From Hyphomicrobium sp. (GTDB taxonomy: Bacteria; Pseudomonadota; Alphaproteobacteria; Rhizobiales; Hyphomicrobiaceae): a stretch of 34,832 nucleotides of DNA. The stretch covers positions 1 through 34,832 of the forward strand of contig NZ_JADZBI010000099.1 in the NCBI RefSeq assembly GCF_020852195.1, read 5' to 3'. Positions 8,418 through 15,735 of this stretch are shown in pieces (the first letter of the stretch is position 1; every line of letters begins with the position of its first letter). The notes beneath the pieces are model-generated. The model had not been told where the DNA came from and searched no databases. It saw nothing but the letters and a program-made list of their open reading frames with translations. The position numbers were made by a program, and so were the translations under genes.

Positions 8418-9356
8418 ATGTCTGCGCACTCACATTCACACGCCCATTCCCACGATCATGCCGCGCACGCGGCGGGTGCAAGCGAGCGGCGTATCGGTCT
8501 CGCGGCGTTGCTCACCGGCTTCTTCATGGCGGCCGAGTTCGCGGGCGGGATCATCTCTGGCTCGCTGGCGCTGATCGCCGACGCCGGCCACATGCTCACC
8601 GACTCCGCCGGCTTGACGCTGGCGTGGCTCGGATTCCGGCTCGCACGCCGGCCGGCGGACTGGAAACGCTCCTACGGCTACGACCGCTTCGGCGTGCTGG
8701 TGGCGTTCGCCAACGGGCTGCTCCTGTTCGCCATCGCGGGTTGGATCGTGGTGGAAGCGGTGCATCGCTTCCGGGCGCCCTCGCCGGTGCTTGGCGGCGT
8801 CATGTTCTGGGTGGCGCTTGCGGGCCTCATCGTCAACCTGATCGCGTTTCGCCTGCTGCAGGGCGGCGATCACGGCAACCTGAACGTCCGTGCGGCGGCC
8901 CTGCATGTCATCGGGGACCTTCTGGGCTCCGTCGCCGCGCTGGCTGCGGCGCTCGTCATCCTCGCGACCGGATGGACGCCGATCGATCCCATCCTGTCGG
9001 TTCTGGTCGCGTTGCTCATCCTGGGATCGGCGGCCCGCATCGTGCGCGACGCCGGCCATATCCTGCTGCAGGGGACACCGGCGGGGCTCGATCCCCACGA
9101 GATCGGGGAGACCATCAAGGCGTCTGTTCCGGAGGTGCGCGACGTGCATCATGTGCACGCCTGGTCGCTCAGCCAGGAGCGGCCGATCATCACACTGCAC
9201 GCGCGGGTCTCCGACGACGTCGGGGCGCCGGAGACGGTCACGGCCGCCATCAAGGCGCATTTGAAAAGCCGCTATGGCGTTGATCACGCGACCGTCGAGC
9301 TCGAGTTCGAGCACTGCGCCGATGCGGATAAGCCGCACCCCCGCCCCCGAGCTTGA
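8418..9356 (+). CDS. Cation diffusion facilitator (CzcD/ZitB-type zinc exporter)
   Basis: A 312-residue inner-membrane metal/proton antiporter. It has a His-rich cytoplasmic N-terminus (alternating His in residues 4-17), six predicted membrane helices from ~26 to ~210, and a C-terminal cytoplasmic ferredoxin-like domain ending near 295. The zinc-site HxxxD motifs are H58-D62 in helix 2 and H163-D167 in helix 5, which favours Zn/Co/Cd over Fe/Mn. VHHVHAWSL (243-251) is typical of the C-terminal metal-sensing domain. It follows maeB by 54 nt and may share its transcript. I chose ATG 8418 over the overlapping out-of-frame ATG 4 nt upstream because only this frame gives the family sequence. Confidence 0.92.
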   Translation: MSAHSHSHAHSHDHAAHAAGASERRIGLAALLTGFFMAAEFAGGIISGSLALIADAGHMLTDSAGLTLAWLGFRLARRPADWKRSYGYDRFGVLVAFANGLLLFAIAGWIVVEAVHRFRAPSPVLGGVMFWVALAGLIVNLIAFRLLQGGDHGNLNVRAAALHVIGDLLGSVAALAAALVILATGWTPIDPILSVLVALLILGSAARIVRDAGHILLQGTPAGLDPHEIGETIKASVPEVRDVHHVHAWSLSQERPIITLHARVSDDVGAPETVTAAIKAHLKSRYGVDHATVELEFEHCADADKPHPRPRA

Positions 9357-9457
9357 TACCGAGGGACCACTAAGCAGCGTTCCCTATTGCACTGGCTCAA
9401 CCGGCCCCGCCATACTCTGTGCCCTTATATATAGCATGGCCACGAAGGGGGGACGTC

Positions 9458-11353
9458 ATGGCTGGCAAGGGAGAGCTCACCCGAAGAAACGCATTGAAGC
9501 TCGGCCTTGCGGGCGCCGCCGGCGCTGCAGCGCTCAAGGGATCGGAAGCGGAGGCCGCCAAGCCCGCCGCTTCGCAGAAGACGAAGCGGCCGAATATCCT
9601 GTTTCTGCTCGTCGACGAGCAGCGTTTTCCCACCGTCTACGAGAGCGCCGCGCTCAAGGAGTTTCGGGCCAAGCACCTCCCCGCACAAGGCAAGCTCGCC
9701 AAGGCCGGCGTGAGCTTCGAACGGCACTATGTCGCCTCCGTCGCCTGCGTGCCGAGCCGGACCTCGCTCTACACCGGCCATTACCCATCGCTGCACGGCG
9801 TCGCGAATACCGACGGGGCCGCGAAGGCCGCCAACGATCCGGACATGCACTGGCTGCTGCCGGGGTCCGTGCCGACGCTCGGCCACTACCTGCGCCACGC
9901 CGGCTACCGCACGCTCTGGAAAGGCAAGTGGCATGTGACGGAGGCCGATCTCAAGGTGCCCGGCACCGAGCAGGTCGTCACGAGCTACGACGAGAACGGC
10001 ATCACGGTGCCGGAGAAGGAGGCCACCTATCTCAAGGCCGACACGCTCGATCCGTTCGGGTTCTCGGGATGGATCGGACCCGAGCCGCACGGATCGGATC
10101 CGTTGCGCTCCGGCTCCAGCGCCGGCCAGGGCCGGCAGGGCCGGGATCCGGCAATCGCGACCCAGGTCGTGCAGACGCTGAAGGAGCTCAACGAGTCGGA
10201 GGACGACAGCCCGTGGTTCCTGATGGCGTCGTTCACCAACCCGCACGACATCGCGCTGTGGGGCTTCTTCGCCAACCTCGCCGCGGACCGGCAGGCGGCC
10301 TACGACTTCAGCGTGCCCGACACGGTGCCGGAGGAGGTGTTCGACCGCAGCCTGTTCGGACGCACGCGGCTCGAGAAGCTCGACGACAAGCCCTCGTGCC
10401 AAAAGTCCTACAAGGACGCCTACAGCAAGTTCATGCAGCCCTCGTTCGCGAGCCGCGAGTACTATCGGTTCTACTATCGGCTGCACGCGGACGTGGACAA
10501 GCATCTCGGCGAGGTGCTGGCGGCGCTCGAGGCGACGCGGTTCCGCAACGACACCATCGTCGTCTTCACCTCCGACCACGGCGACATCCTCGGCGCGCAC
10601 GGCGGCCTGCACCAGAAATGGTACATGGCCTACGAGGAGGCGACGCGGGTGCCGCTCGTCGTCGTGCTGCCGGGCAAGCAGGCGCCGCGCACGGTCCCGA
10701 TCCCGACCAGCCACATCGACATCGCACCGACGCTGCTCGGGCTCGCCGGCCTCGACCACAACGAGATCCGCACGGCGATCGCGCCGGGCTTCACCGATCC
10801 GCTGCCGCTCGTGGGACGCGATCTCTCGCCCCTGATCCGCGGCGAGGTGGCGCCGGAGAAGCTCGCCGAGCCCATCTATTTCATGACGGACGACGATCCA
10901 AGCCGTGGGCTCGATCAGAAGAACTTCATCGGTATCACCTACGACTCCGTCGCGCAGCCGAACCACGTGGAGAGCGTCATCACGGCGATCGAGGGCGAGG
11001 TATGGAAGTACTCGCGCTATTTCGATCATCCCCGCTACTGGAGCGCGCCCGGAACGCCCGGAGCCGACGGCGTGCGCGACGTGGTCAACACGCCGCTCGG
11101 ACGCGAGGGCGACGACGACGGCAACTCGCGGCGCATCTACGAGGAGCGCGTCAAGACGCAGCCGGCGCCGAGCGAGTACGAGATGTACAACGTCACCGCC
11201 GACCCGATGGAGCTCGAGAACCTCGCCGGCAAGCCCGAGTGGAAGGTGCGCGAGAGCGCGCTGCGCGACCTGCTCGTCGAGCAGTGCGCGCGCAAGCGGC
11301 TGACGCCGAAGAGCGGGCCGGTGCCCGGAGAGGACGGCTGCCGCAAGGTGTAG
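9458..11353 (+). CDS. Tat-exported sulfatase (alkaline phosphatase superfamily, Cys-type)
   Basis: A 631-residue sulfatase. The N-terminus has a twin-arginine signal, LTRRNALKLGLAG at 7-19, followed by an Ala-rich region, so export is by the Tat pathway. The catalytic signature is CVPSRTSLYTG with C97, the residue converted to formylglycine in active sulfatases. Metal ligands are likely D53 (LVDEQR), D373 and H374 (TSDHGD). K157/H159 (GKWH), H263 (NPHD) and K386 are further candidates for the active site. The substrate cannot be read from sequence; arylsulfatase, choline-sulfatase-like or glycan sulfatase are all possible. A phosphonate or phosphoester hydrolase from the same superfamily is an alternative. 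The ATG at 9458 follows GGGGGGA at good spacing. No formylglycine-generating enzyme is in the window. Confidence 0.87.
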   Translation: MAGKGELTRRNALKLGLAGAAGAAALKGSEAEAAKPAASQKTKRPNILFLLVDEQRFPTVYESAALKEFRAKHLPAQGKLAKAGVSFERHYVASVACVPSRTSLYTGHYPSLHGVANTDGAAKAANDPDMHWLLPGSVPTLGHYLRHAGYRTLWKGKWHVTEADLKVPGTEQVVTSYDENGITVPEKEATYLKADTLDPFGFSGWIGPEPHGSDPLRSGSSAGQGRQGRDPAIATQVVQTLKELNESEDDSPWFLMASFTNPHDIALWGFFANLAADRQAAYDFSVPDTVPEEVFDRSLFGRTRLEKLDDKPSCQKSYKDAYSKFMQPSFASREYYRFYYRLHADVDKHLGEVLAALEATRFRNDTIVVFTSDHGDILGAHGGLHQKWYMAYEEATRVPLVVVLPGKQAPRTVPIPTSHIDIAPTLLGLAGLDHNEIRTAIAPGFTDPLPLVGRDLSPLIRGEVAPEKLAEPIYFMTDDDPSRGLDQKNFIGITYDSVAQPNHVESVITAIEGEVWKYSRYFDHPRYWSAPGTPGADGVRDVVNTPLGREGDDDGNSRRIYEERVKTQPAPSEYEMYNVTADPMELENLAGKPEWKVRESALRDLLVEQCARKRLTPKSGPVPGEDGCRKV

Positions 11354-11442
11354 ACCGCTATAGCCCGTTCATTCGAGTTTCGAAGCACCGCGCTCCTCCA
11401 CAAGACCGTCATGGCCGGCCAAGCCCGGGCGATGGTGGCGGT

Positions 11443-11718
11443 CTAGTCAGTGGTTCCATGGCGCTGGTCGCGGAGCTTCCAATAGAGAAGCGCTGCCAGC
11501 ATCGCGAGGCTCGCGCCGTTGGCCACTACGATGACAGGGTCGCTGCGCGCAATGCCATAGAGACACCACAGCGTCAGGCCGACCGCGAGCGTTATCAGCA
11601 TGCGCAGCGACAGATCGCGCGTCTCCCCTGTCTGCCAGGTCTTCCTGACCTGAGGAACGTAGGAGGCCGTCGTGCAGACGGCGGCGGCCGTTCCGATCAG
11701 GGTCGCCCAGCCGTCCAT
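11443..11718 (-). CDS. SemiSWEET-family sugar transporter (PQ-loop)
   Basis: A 91-residue protein of the length and layout of bacterial SemiSWEETs: three helices at ~5-20, ~38-57 and ~62-80. The PQ motif (YVPQVRKTW, P22-Q23) ends helix 1, and an Asn in helix 3 (VANGAS, N67) is the residue that lines the sugar pocket in the family. Known members work as homodimers moving mono- or disaccharides down their gradient. The frame is open further upstream, but the ATG at 11718, with GAGG just before it, gives the family length. It converges on the sulfatase gene with 89 nt between the stops. The substrate is unknown. Confidence 0.85.
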   Translation of the reverse strand: MDGWATLIGTAAAVCTTASYVPQVRKTWQTGETRDLSLRMLITLAVGLTLWCLYGIARSDPVIVVANGASLAMLAALLYWKLRDQRHGTTD

Positions 11719-11931
11719 GGCCTCATGCAACGAACAGGAAATGCCATCGCGGTGGCTCCTTCTCCATCGGCCAAAGCTCTCCGCTGTGGAAGCTGGCCAT
11801 AGCCTCGCATTACAGATCGCATCGATGGAGCAACCCTCTCTGCGCGATCGAAGTTCCCATACCAGGGGGATTGGCCTGCAACGCGGAGCGTACCCCAGCC
11901 GCCGCGTTGCCCAGCACGGAGGCTCGACCCC

Positions 11932-12624
11932 ATGGCTCTCTTCAACCGGACGGCGCGCTTCGCACCAGCGCGCCACGCGCGTGCCATCACACTGCTGCCG
12001 CTCGCCCTCCTCTGCTCCGTTTTCGCGCTGACACCCGCGTCGGTGGTCGCGCAGTCGAGCGGCAGCGGAGGAAGTGCCGGGTCAAGCGGATCCGGAGGCG
12101 GCACCGGCACCAGCACCGGCGCCGGAAGCAGCGCAACGGGTGACGCGGTGACCAGTCCCTCGACGCGCAGCCCAGCTACAGGCCCGCAATCCCGATCGCC
12201 GGCGATGGCACCCTCCCCCATTCCGCAGCGTGACACCGGGGTTCCGCCGGTGCCGTCCGCGGGCAACGCGGAGCCGAACTCGCCGATCTACCGTCGCGAC
12301 CCGCCGCCCGGCGCACTTGATGCGCAACGCGACCTAGAAACCACGACACCCGAGACGGATGCGCCTCTGGGCGGAAGCGGCGGCGCCGGGTCAGCAGGCA
12401 CAGCGAACAGCGGCGATCCGCTCATTCCGACCGACCCGTCGGGCAACCCGGCCGATTCCGGCCCGGGGCGAATGACCAACTCCATTGGCGAGGAGCCCGA
12501 CAGGATTAAGCGCGGCGGCGGCGCGGCTGGCGCCAACCTCGAGGAATGCATGAAGCTCTGGGATCCCAGCACCCACATGACCAAGGAACGGTGGAAGGTC
12601 ACGTGCGAGCGGCTCGGGCGGTGA
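11932..12624 (+). CDS. Secreted Gly/Ser/Pro-rich protein with conserved-looking C-terminal Cys motif
   Basis: A 230-residue predicted secreted protein. It has a basic N-terminus and hydrophobic core ending near SVVAQ (~residue 41), suggesting signal peptidase cleavage. A long low-complexity stretch rich in Gly, Ser, Thr and Pro follows (42-200). The only compact part is the last ~28 residues: CMKLWDPSTHMTKERWKVTC, with cysteines at 206 and 225 that could form a disulfide. The ATG at 11932 has a GGAGG about 9 nt upstream. I recall similar short tails on uncharacterised Hyphomicrobiales envelope proteins, but I cannot verify this. No function is assigned. Confidence 0.72.
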   Translation: MALFNRTARFAPARHARAITLLPLALLCSVFALTPASVVAQSSGSGGSAGSSGSGGGTGTSTGAGSSATGDAVTSPSTRSPATGPQSRSPAMAPSPIPQRDTGVPPVPSAGNAEPNSPIYRRDPPPGALDAQRDLETTTPETDAPLGGSGGAGSAGTANSGDPLIPTDPSGNPADSGPGRMTNSIGEEPDRIKRGGGAAGANLEECMKLWDPSTHMTKERWKVTCERLGR

Positions 12625-12643
12625 GGCCACGCTACACCGCCGC

Positions 12644-12716
12644 TTCGGACGCGTGCGGTCCGAATCGATCGAGAAGATCCACGGTTCACAACTCTTCGGG
12701 CCGCTCGTGCCCGAAG
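12644..12716. terminator. Pair of hairpins between convergent genes
   Basis: Two perfect inverted repeats lie in the 97-nt gap between convergent genes. TTCGGAC-N7-GTCCGAA is at 12644-12664. CTTCGGGC-N7-GCCCGAAG is at 12694-12716, only 5 nt past the stop codon of the minus-strand gene. Neither has a clear T run. They are likely transcription end points for the two genes. Confidence 0.45.
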
Positions 12717-12721
12717 CACGG

Positions 12722-12859
12722 TCAGAGAAGAAAGACCGCCAGCAGGGTCAGGACGAGCGCGGCGGTCGCGATTGCCAGCATGACGCCCCTGACAAAGGAG
12801 CGGTAAGTCTGGACATGCGCGGGGTAGTCGGCATCGACGACGGGATCGTAGGTTGCCAT
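12722..12859 (-). CDS. aa3-type cytochrome c oxidase subunit IV-like small protein (45 residues)
   Basis: A 45-residue, one-helix membrane protein. The N-terminal part has the DYPAHVQTYRSFVRG segment (residues 11-25), which fits the short alphaproteobacterial oxidase subunit IV family: a soluble Tyr/His-containing stretch followed by one helix. The rest (26-45) is a single hydrophobic helix that ends the protein. In the family the subunit packs against subunits I and III of the aa3 cytochrome c oxidase in the inner membrane. The ATG at 12859 has a very strong GAGGAGG about 7 nt upstream, which supports translation. No other oxidase gene is near, so it is encoded apart from the main cox operon. 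It is too short to be found by length-filtered gene calling. Confidence 0.8.
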   Translation of the reverse strand: MATYDPVVDADYPAHVQTYRSFVRGVMLAIATAALVLTLLAVFLL

Positions 12860-13219
12860 CGTGGAACCTCCTCATTCGATCGATTGATCGGACGTCGGCG
12901 CAACGTCAACGGCGGCGGGATGCTGGCGTTCCAGTCCGGATGCGCAGGTCAGATCCGCGACGGATGCCTACCTCCGCGATGCTCACGGGCCGCCACCGCG
13001 AAGTCCGCTCATGGTGGAAGGTCGGGCGGAATGTCCGTCGGGCGGATGGGTGCGCGCACAGATCGTGGATCGACGATAACGAAGGAAACTCAATGCGTTG
13101 GCGCGCACAAGCCTCGCTCAAGATCGAATCGGATACTAGACGGGTACTGAGATTCCATCGCTTCGTGGAACCGCGCGTGCCGTCGTCCAACCTTCGCCGT
13201 TGCCGTGGAGCCCATCCGA
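12860..13219. other. Intergenic region, about 360 bp, between divergent genes
   Basis: It contains the ribosome binding site of the small oxidase gene at the left and the presumed promoter of the CDP-sugar operon at the right. The frames here are short and lack family-like sequence. No convincing promoter boxes, repeat array or RNA structure were recognised. Confidence 0.5.
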
Positions 13220-13993
13220 ATGAAGGTCGTGATTCTCGCCGGCGGCCTCGGCTCGCGCCTCGCGGAGGAGACCGGCGTCCGCCCCAAGCCGCTGGTTGAG
13301 ATCGGCGAGAAGCCGATCCTGTGGCACATCATGAACATCTATGCCCATCACGGCCTCACGGACTTCATCATCTGTGCCGGCTACAAGGGCTACATGATCA
13401 AGGAGTACTTCGTTAACCTCTGCCTACACCACAACGACATAACCGTGGACCTCGCGACCAACGCCATCGCCTACCACAAGGCGCAGCGGCTCAACTGGCG
13501 CGTGACCGTGGTCGATACCGGCGCGCATTCGATGACAGGCGGGCGCATCCGGCGCGTGCGCGACTATCTCGACCCCGACGAGCCATTCTGCATGACCTAC
13601 GGAGACGGGGTCAGCGACATCGACCTTTCGGCCGAGATCGCCTTTCATCGCAGCCACGGTCTCAAAGCCACCATGTGCGCCGTCATGCCGCCCGGCCGCT
13701 TCGGCACCGCCAACATCGAGAACGGACGCGTCAGCGCGTTCGTCGAAAAGCCGAAGGCCAACGGGCAGCGCATCAACGGCGGGTTCTTCGTGCTCGACCG
13801 CTCCGTCATCGATCTGATCGAGGGCGACGACACGATCTGGGAGGCGGGCCCGCTCGAATGGCTCGCCAACAACGGGCAGCTCGCCGCCTTCGAGCACGAC
13901 GGCTTCTGGCAGCCGATGGACACTCTGCGCGACCGCATGCAGCTCGAGGATCTCTGGAACTCCGGGAAAGCGCCGTGGAAGACGTGGAACTAG
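13220..13993 (+). CDS. rfbF: Glucose-1-phosphate cytidylyltransferase
   Basis: A 257-residue nucleotidyltransferase that makes CDP-glucose from CTP and glucose 1-phosphate, the first step to CDP-linked 3,6-dideoxy or branched sugars. The N-terminal nucleotide-binding signature LAGGLGSRLAEETGVRPKPL is at 6-25, followed by IGEKPILWHIM as in RfbF. FCMTYGDGVSD (~residues 124-134) carries the metal-binding Asp of the active site. The length equals that of RfbF proteins (257). I chose the ATG at 13220 rather than the in-frame GTG at 13205, because that GTGGAG supplies the ribosome binding site at proper spacing. It is the first gene of a three-gene overlapping operon. Confidence 0.94.
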   Translation: MKVVILAGGLGSRLAEETGVRPKPLVEIGEKPILWHIMNIYAHHGLTDFIICAGYKGYMIKEYFVNLCLHHNDITVDLATNAIAYHKAQRLNWRVTVVDTGAHSMTGGRIRRVRDYLDPDEPFCMTYGDGVSDIDLSAEIAFHRSHGLKATMCAVMPPGRFGTANIENGRVSAFVEKPKANGQRINGGFFVLDRSVIDLIEGDDTIWEAGPLEWLANNGQLAAFEHDGFWQPMDTLRDRMQLEDLWNSGKAPWKTWN

Positions 13994-15096
13994 ACGCGTT
14001 CTGGCGCGGACGGCGCGTGCTCGTGACCGGGCACACAGGCTTCAAGGGGGCGTGGCTCTGCCTGTGGCTCGAAAAACTCGGCGCCGTGGTTTCGGCAGTC
14101 GCGCTGGCACCCGAGACCCATCCATCGCTCTACGAGAAGCTCGCGCCCTGGCGCGCCGGGCGCCACCACGTCCAGGACATCCGCGACGGCGAGGCGCTTC
14201 GCGCGCGCATGCGGGCGGTGCAGCCCGAGATCGTACTCCACATGGCGGCGCAGGCCCTGGTACGCCCCTCCTACGATGCGCCCGCGGACACCTTCGCGAC
14301 CAACGTCATGGGAACGGTGCATGTGCTCGAGGCGGTTCGGGCGTGCCCGTCGGTGAGGGCGGTGCTCGTGATCACTTCGGACAAGGTCTACGCCAACGAC
14401 GGCGGCGGCCGGCCCTTCGTAGAGACGGACCGGCTCGGGGGACACGATCCCTACAGCGCGTCCAAAACCTGCGCCGAGATCGTGTGCCACAGCTATCGGG
14501 TAAGCTTTCTCGATGAGCTTGGCGTTCGGCTGGCCACCGCGCGCGCCGGCAACGTGATCGGCGGCGGCGATTGGGCCAAGGACCGTCTGAGCCCCGACTT
14601 CGTGCGTGCGCTCGACCGCGGGGCGCCGCTGCTGCTGCGCTACCCCCATGCCGTGCGCCCGTGGCAGCATGTGCTGGAACCGCTTTCGGGATACCTGCGG
14701 TTCGCGCAAGCATTGACGGAGGATCGCGACGGCATCCTGCCGGAAGCCTTCAACTTCGGGCCCGATGCGGCGTGCGTCGCGACCGTATCCGAATTGGCCG
14801 AAGCTTTCGCCGCTGCCTATGGCGTCGAGAACGCCTGGATGCCGGCCGCGGGCCTGCATCCTCACGAGGCCGCCACGCTCGGGCTCAGCTCTGCACGCGC
14901 CCGCGGAGCACTCGGCTGGCGGCCTCGCCTCACGCTGCGGCAGACCGTCGACTGGACTGCCGACTGGTACAAGGCCGACCGCAATGGCGCCGACATGCGC
15001 GCCTTCTCGCTCGACCAGATCGCGGCCTACGAACAGCTCGCCGTCTCCGAGCCGCGCGCCGCGCGTGCGGAGGACGAGCTGATGGTGCAAGCATGA
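13975..15096 (+). CDS. rfbG: CDP-glucose 4,6-dehydratase
   Basis: A 373-residue extended short-chain dehydrogenase that converts CDP-glucose to CDP-4-keto-6-deoxyglucose with bound NAD+. The Rossmann motif TGHTGFKG is at 18-25, ITSDKVYAND at 133-142, and the YSASK catalytic motif (Y160, K164) follows. RAGNVIGGGDWAKDRL is characteristic of RfbG. No ATG fits; GTG at 13975 gives a start similar to known RfbG proteins (FWRGRRVLVTGHTGFKG) and follows GGGAAAG. It overlaps rfbF by 19 nt. An alternative in-frame GTG at 13984 would shorten it by three residues. The gene ends in an ATGA overlap with the next gene. Confidence 0.93.
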   Translation: MEDVELDAFWRGRRVLVTGHTGFKGAWLCLWLEKLGAVVSAVALAPETHPSLYEKLAPWRAGRHHVQDIRDGEALRARMRAVQPEIVLHMAAQALVRPSYDAPADTFATNVMGTVHVLEAVRACPSVRAVLVITSDKVYANDGGGRPFVETDRLGGHDPYSASKTCAEIVCHSYRVSFLDELGVRLATARAGNVIGGGDWAKDRLSPDFVRALDRGAPLLLRYPHAVRPWQHVLEPLSGYLRFAQALTEDRDGILPEAFNFGPDAACVATVSELAEAFAAAYGVENAWMPAAGLHPHEAATLGLSSARARGALGWRPRLTLRQTVDWTADWYKADRNGADMRAFSLDQIAAYEQLAVSEPRAARAEDELMVQA

Positions 15097-15635
15097 GATT
15101 TACGCCGACAGCGGTTGCAGGGGCATTCGTCGTCGAGCTGGACGGGCACGTCGACGCGCGCGGGATGTTTGCGCGCGCGTTCTGCGCCGATACGTTCGCC
15201 GCGCAGGGGCTGGCCTCCGTCTATCCGCACTGCAACCTGTCCCACAACCACAAGCGCGGCACGCTGCGCGGCCTGCACTATCAGGCGGAACCGAAGTCGG
15301 AGGCCAAGCTCGTGCGCGCCATTCGCGGCCGGGTGTTCGACGTTGCGCTCGATCTGAGGCCGGAGTCCGTGACCTATCTCCGCTGGGCGGGCGTGGAGTT
15401 GGACGCTGCCAAGCGTAATGCGCTCTACGTGCCGCCGGGGTGTGCGCACGGCTTCCTGACGCTCGAGGACGACTGCGAGGTCTTCTATCAGGTGTCGGAG
15501 GTCTATGCGCCGGAGCTCGATCGCGGCGTCCGCTTCGACGATCCGGCGTTCGGCATCGACTGGCCCTTCGCGCCGAGCGTCATCAGTACGCGCGACATGG
15601 CGCACGCGCCGTACAGGCCGATGGCGCTTGTCTGA
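15093..15635 (+). CDS. dTDP-4-dehydrorhamnose 3,5-epimerase family (RmlC-like) protein
   Basis: A 180-residue cupin of the RmlC/RfbC family. The active-site segment RGLHYQ carries the probable catalytic base H62. YVPPGCAHGF (112-121) and the FYQVSEVY region with Y132 match RmlC, as does the terminal PAFGIDWPF segment. Known members epimerise C3 and/or C5 of 4-keto-6-deoxyhexoses bound to dTDP or CDP. Because it follows rfbF-rfbG with an ATGA overlap, the likely substrate here is CDP-4-keto-6-deoxyglucose and not the dTDP sugar. No rmlA/B/D genes are present, which argues against a rhamnose pathway. Whether it epimerises one or two carbons cannot be told from sequence. Confidence 0.9.
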   Translation: MRFTPTAVAGAFVVELDGHVDARGMFARAFCADTFAAQGLASVYPHCNLSHNHKRGTLRGLHYQAEPKSEAKLVRAIRGRVFDVALDLRPESVTYLRWAGVELDAAKRNALYVPPGCAHGFLTLEDDCEVFYQVSEVYAPELDRGVRFDDPAFGIDWPFAPSVISTRDMAHAPYRPMALV

Positions 15636-15735
15636 GCCGCAGTGTCGCCGGCGCCGCTAGAGCAAGATCCGACCTTAAGGAATCGCGTGGCTTCCTCCCC
15701 CCCCTCGTGAAGAAAGAGAATGACCGGAAAAGGAT

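Noticed and set aside
5841-8429. Long open frame (862 codons) on the minus strand
   Set aside because: It is antisense to maeB, which has clear family motifs; the composition is that of a codon shadow.
11351-11445. 8-bp inverted repeat TAGACCGC / GCGGTCTA spanning the two convergent stop codons
   Set aside because: The arms are about 80 nt apart, which is too far for a convincing terminator hairpin; probably chance.
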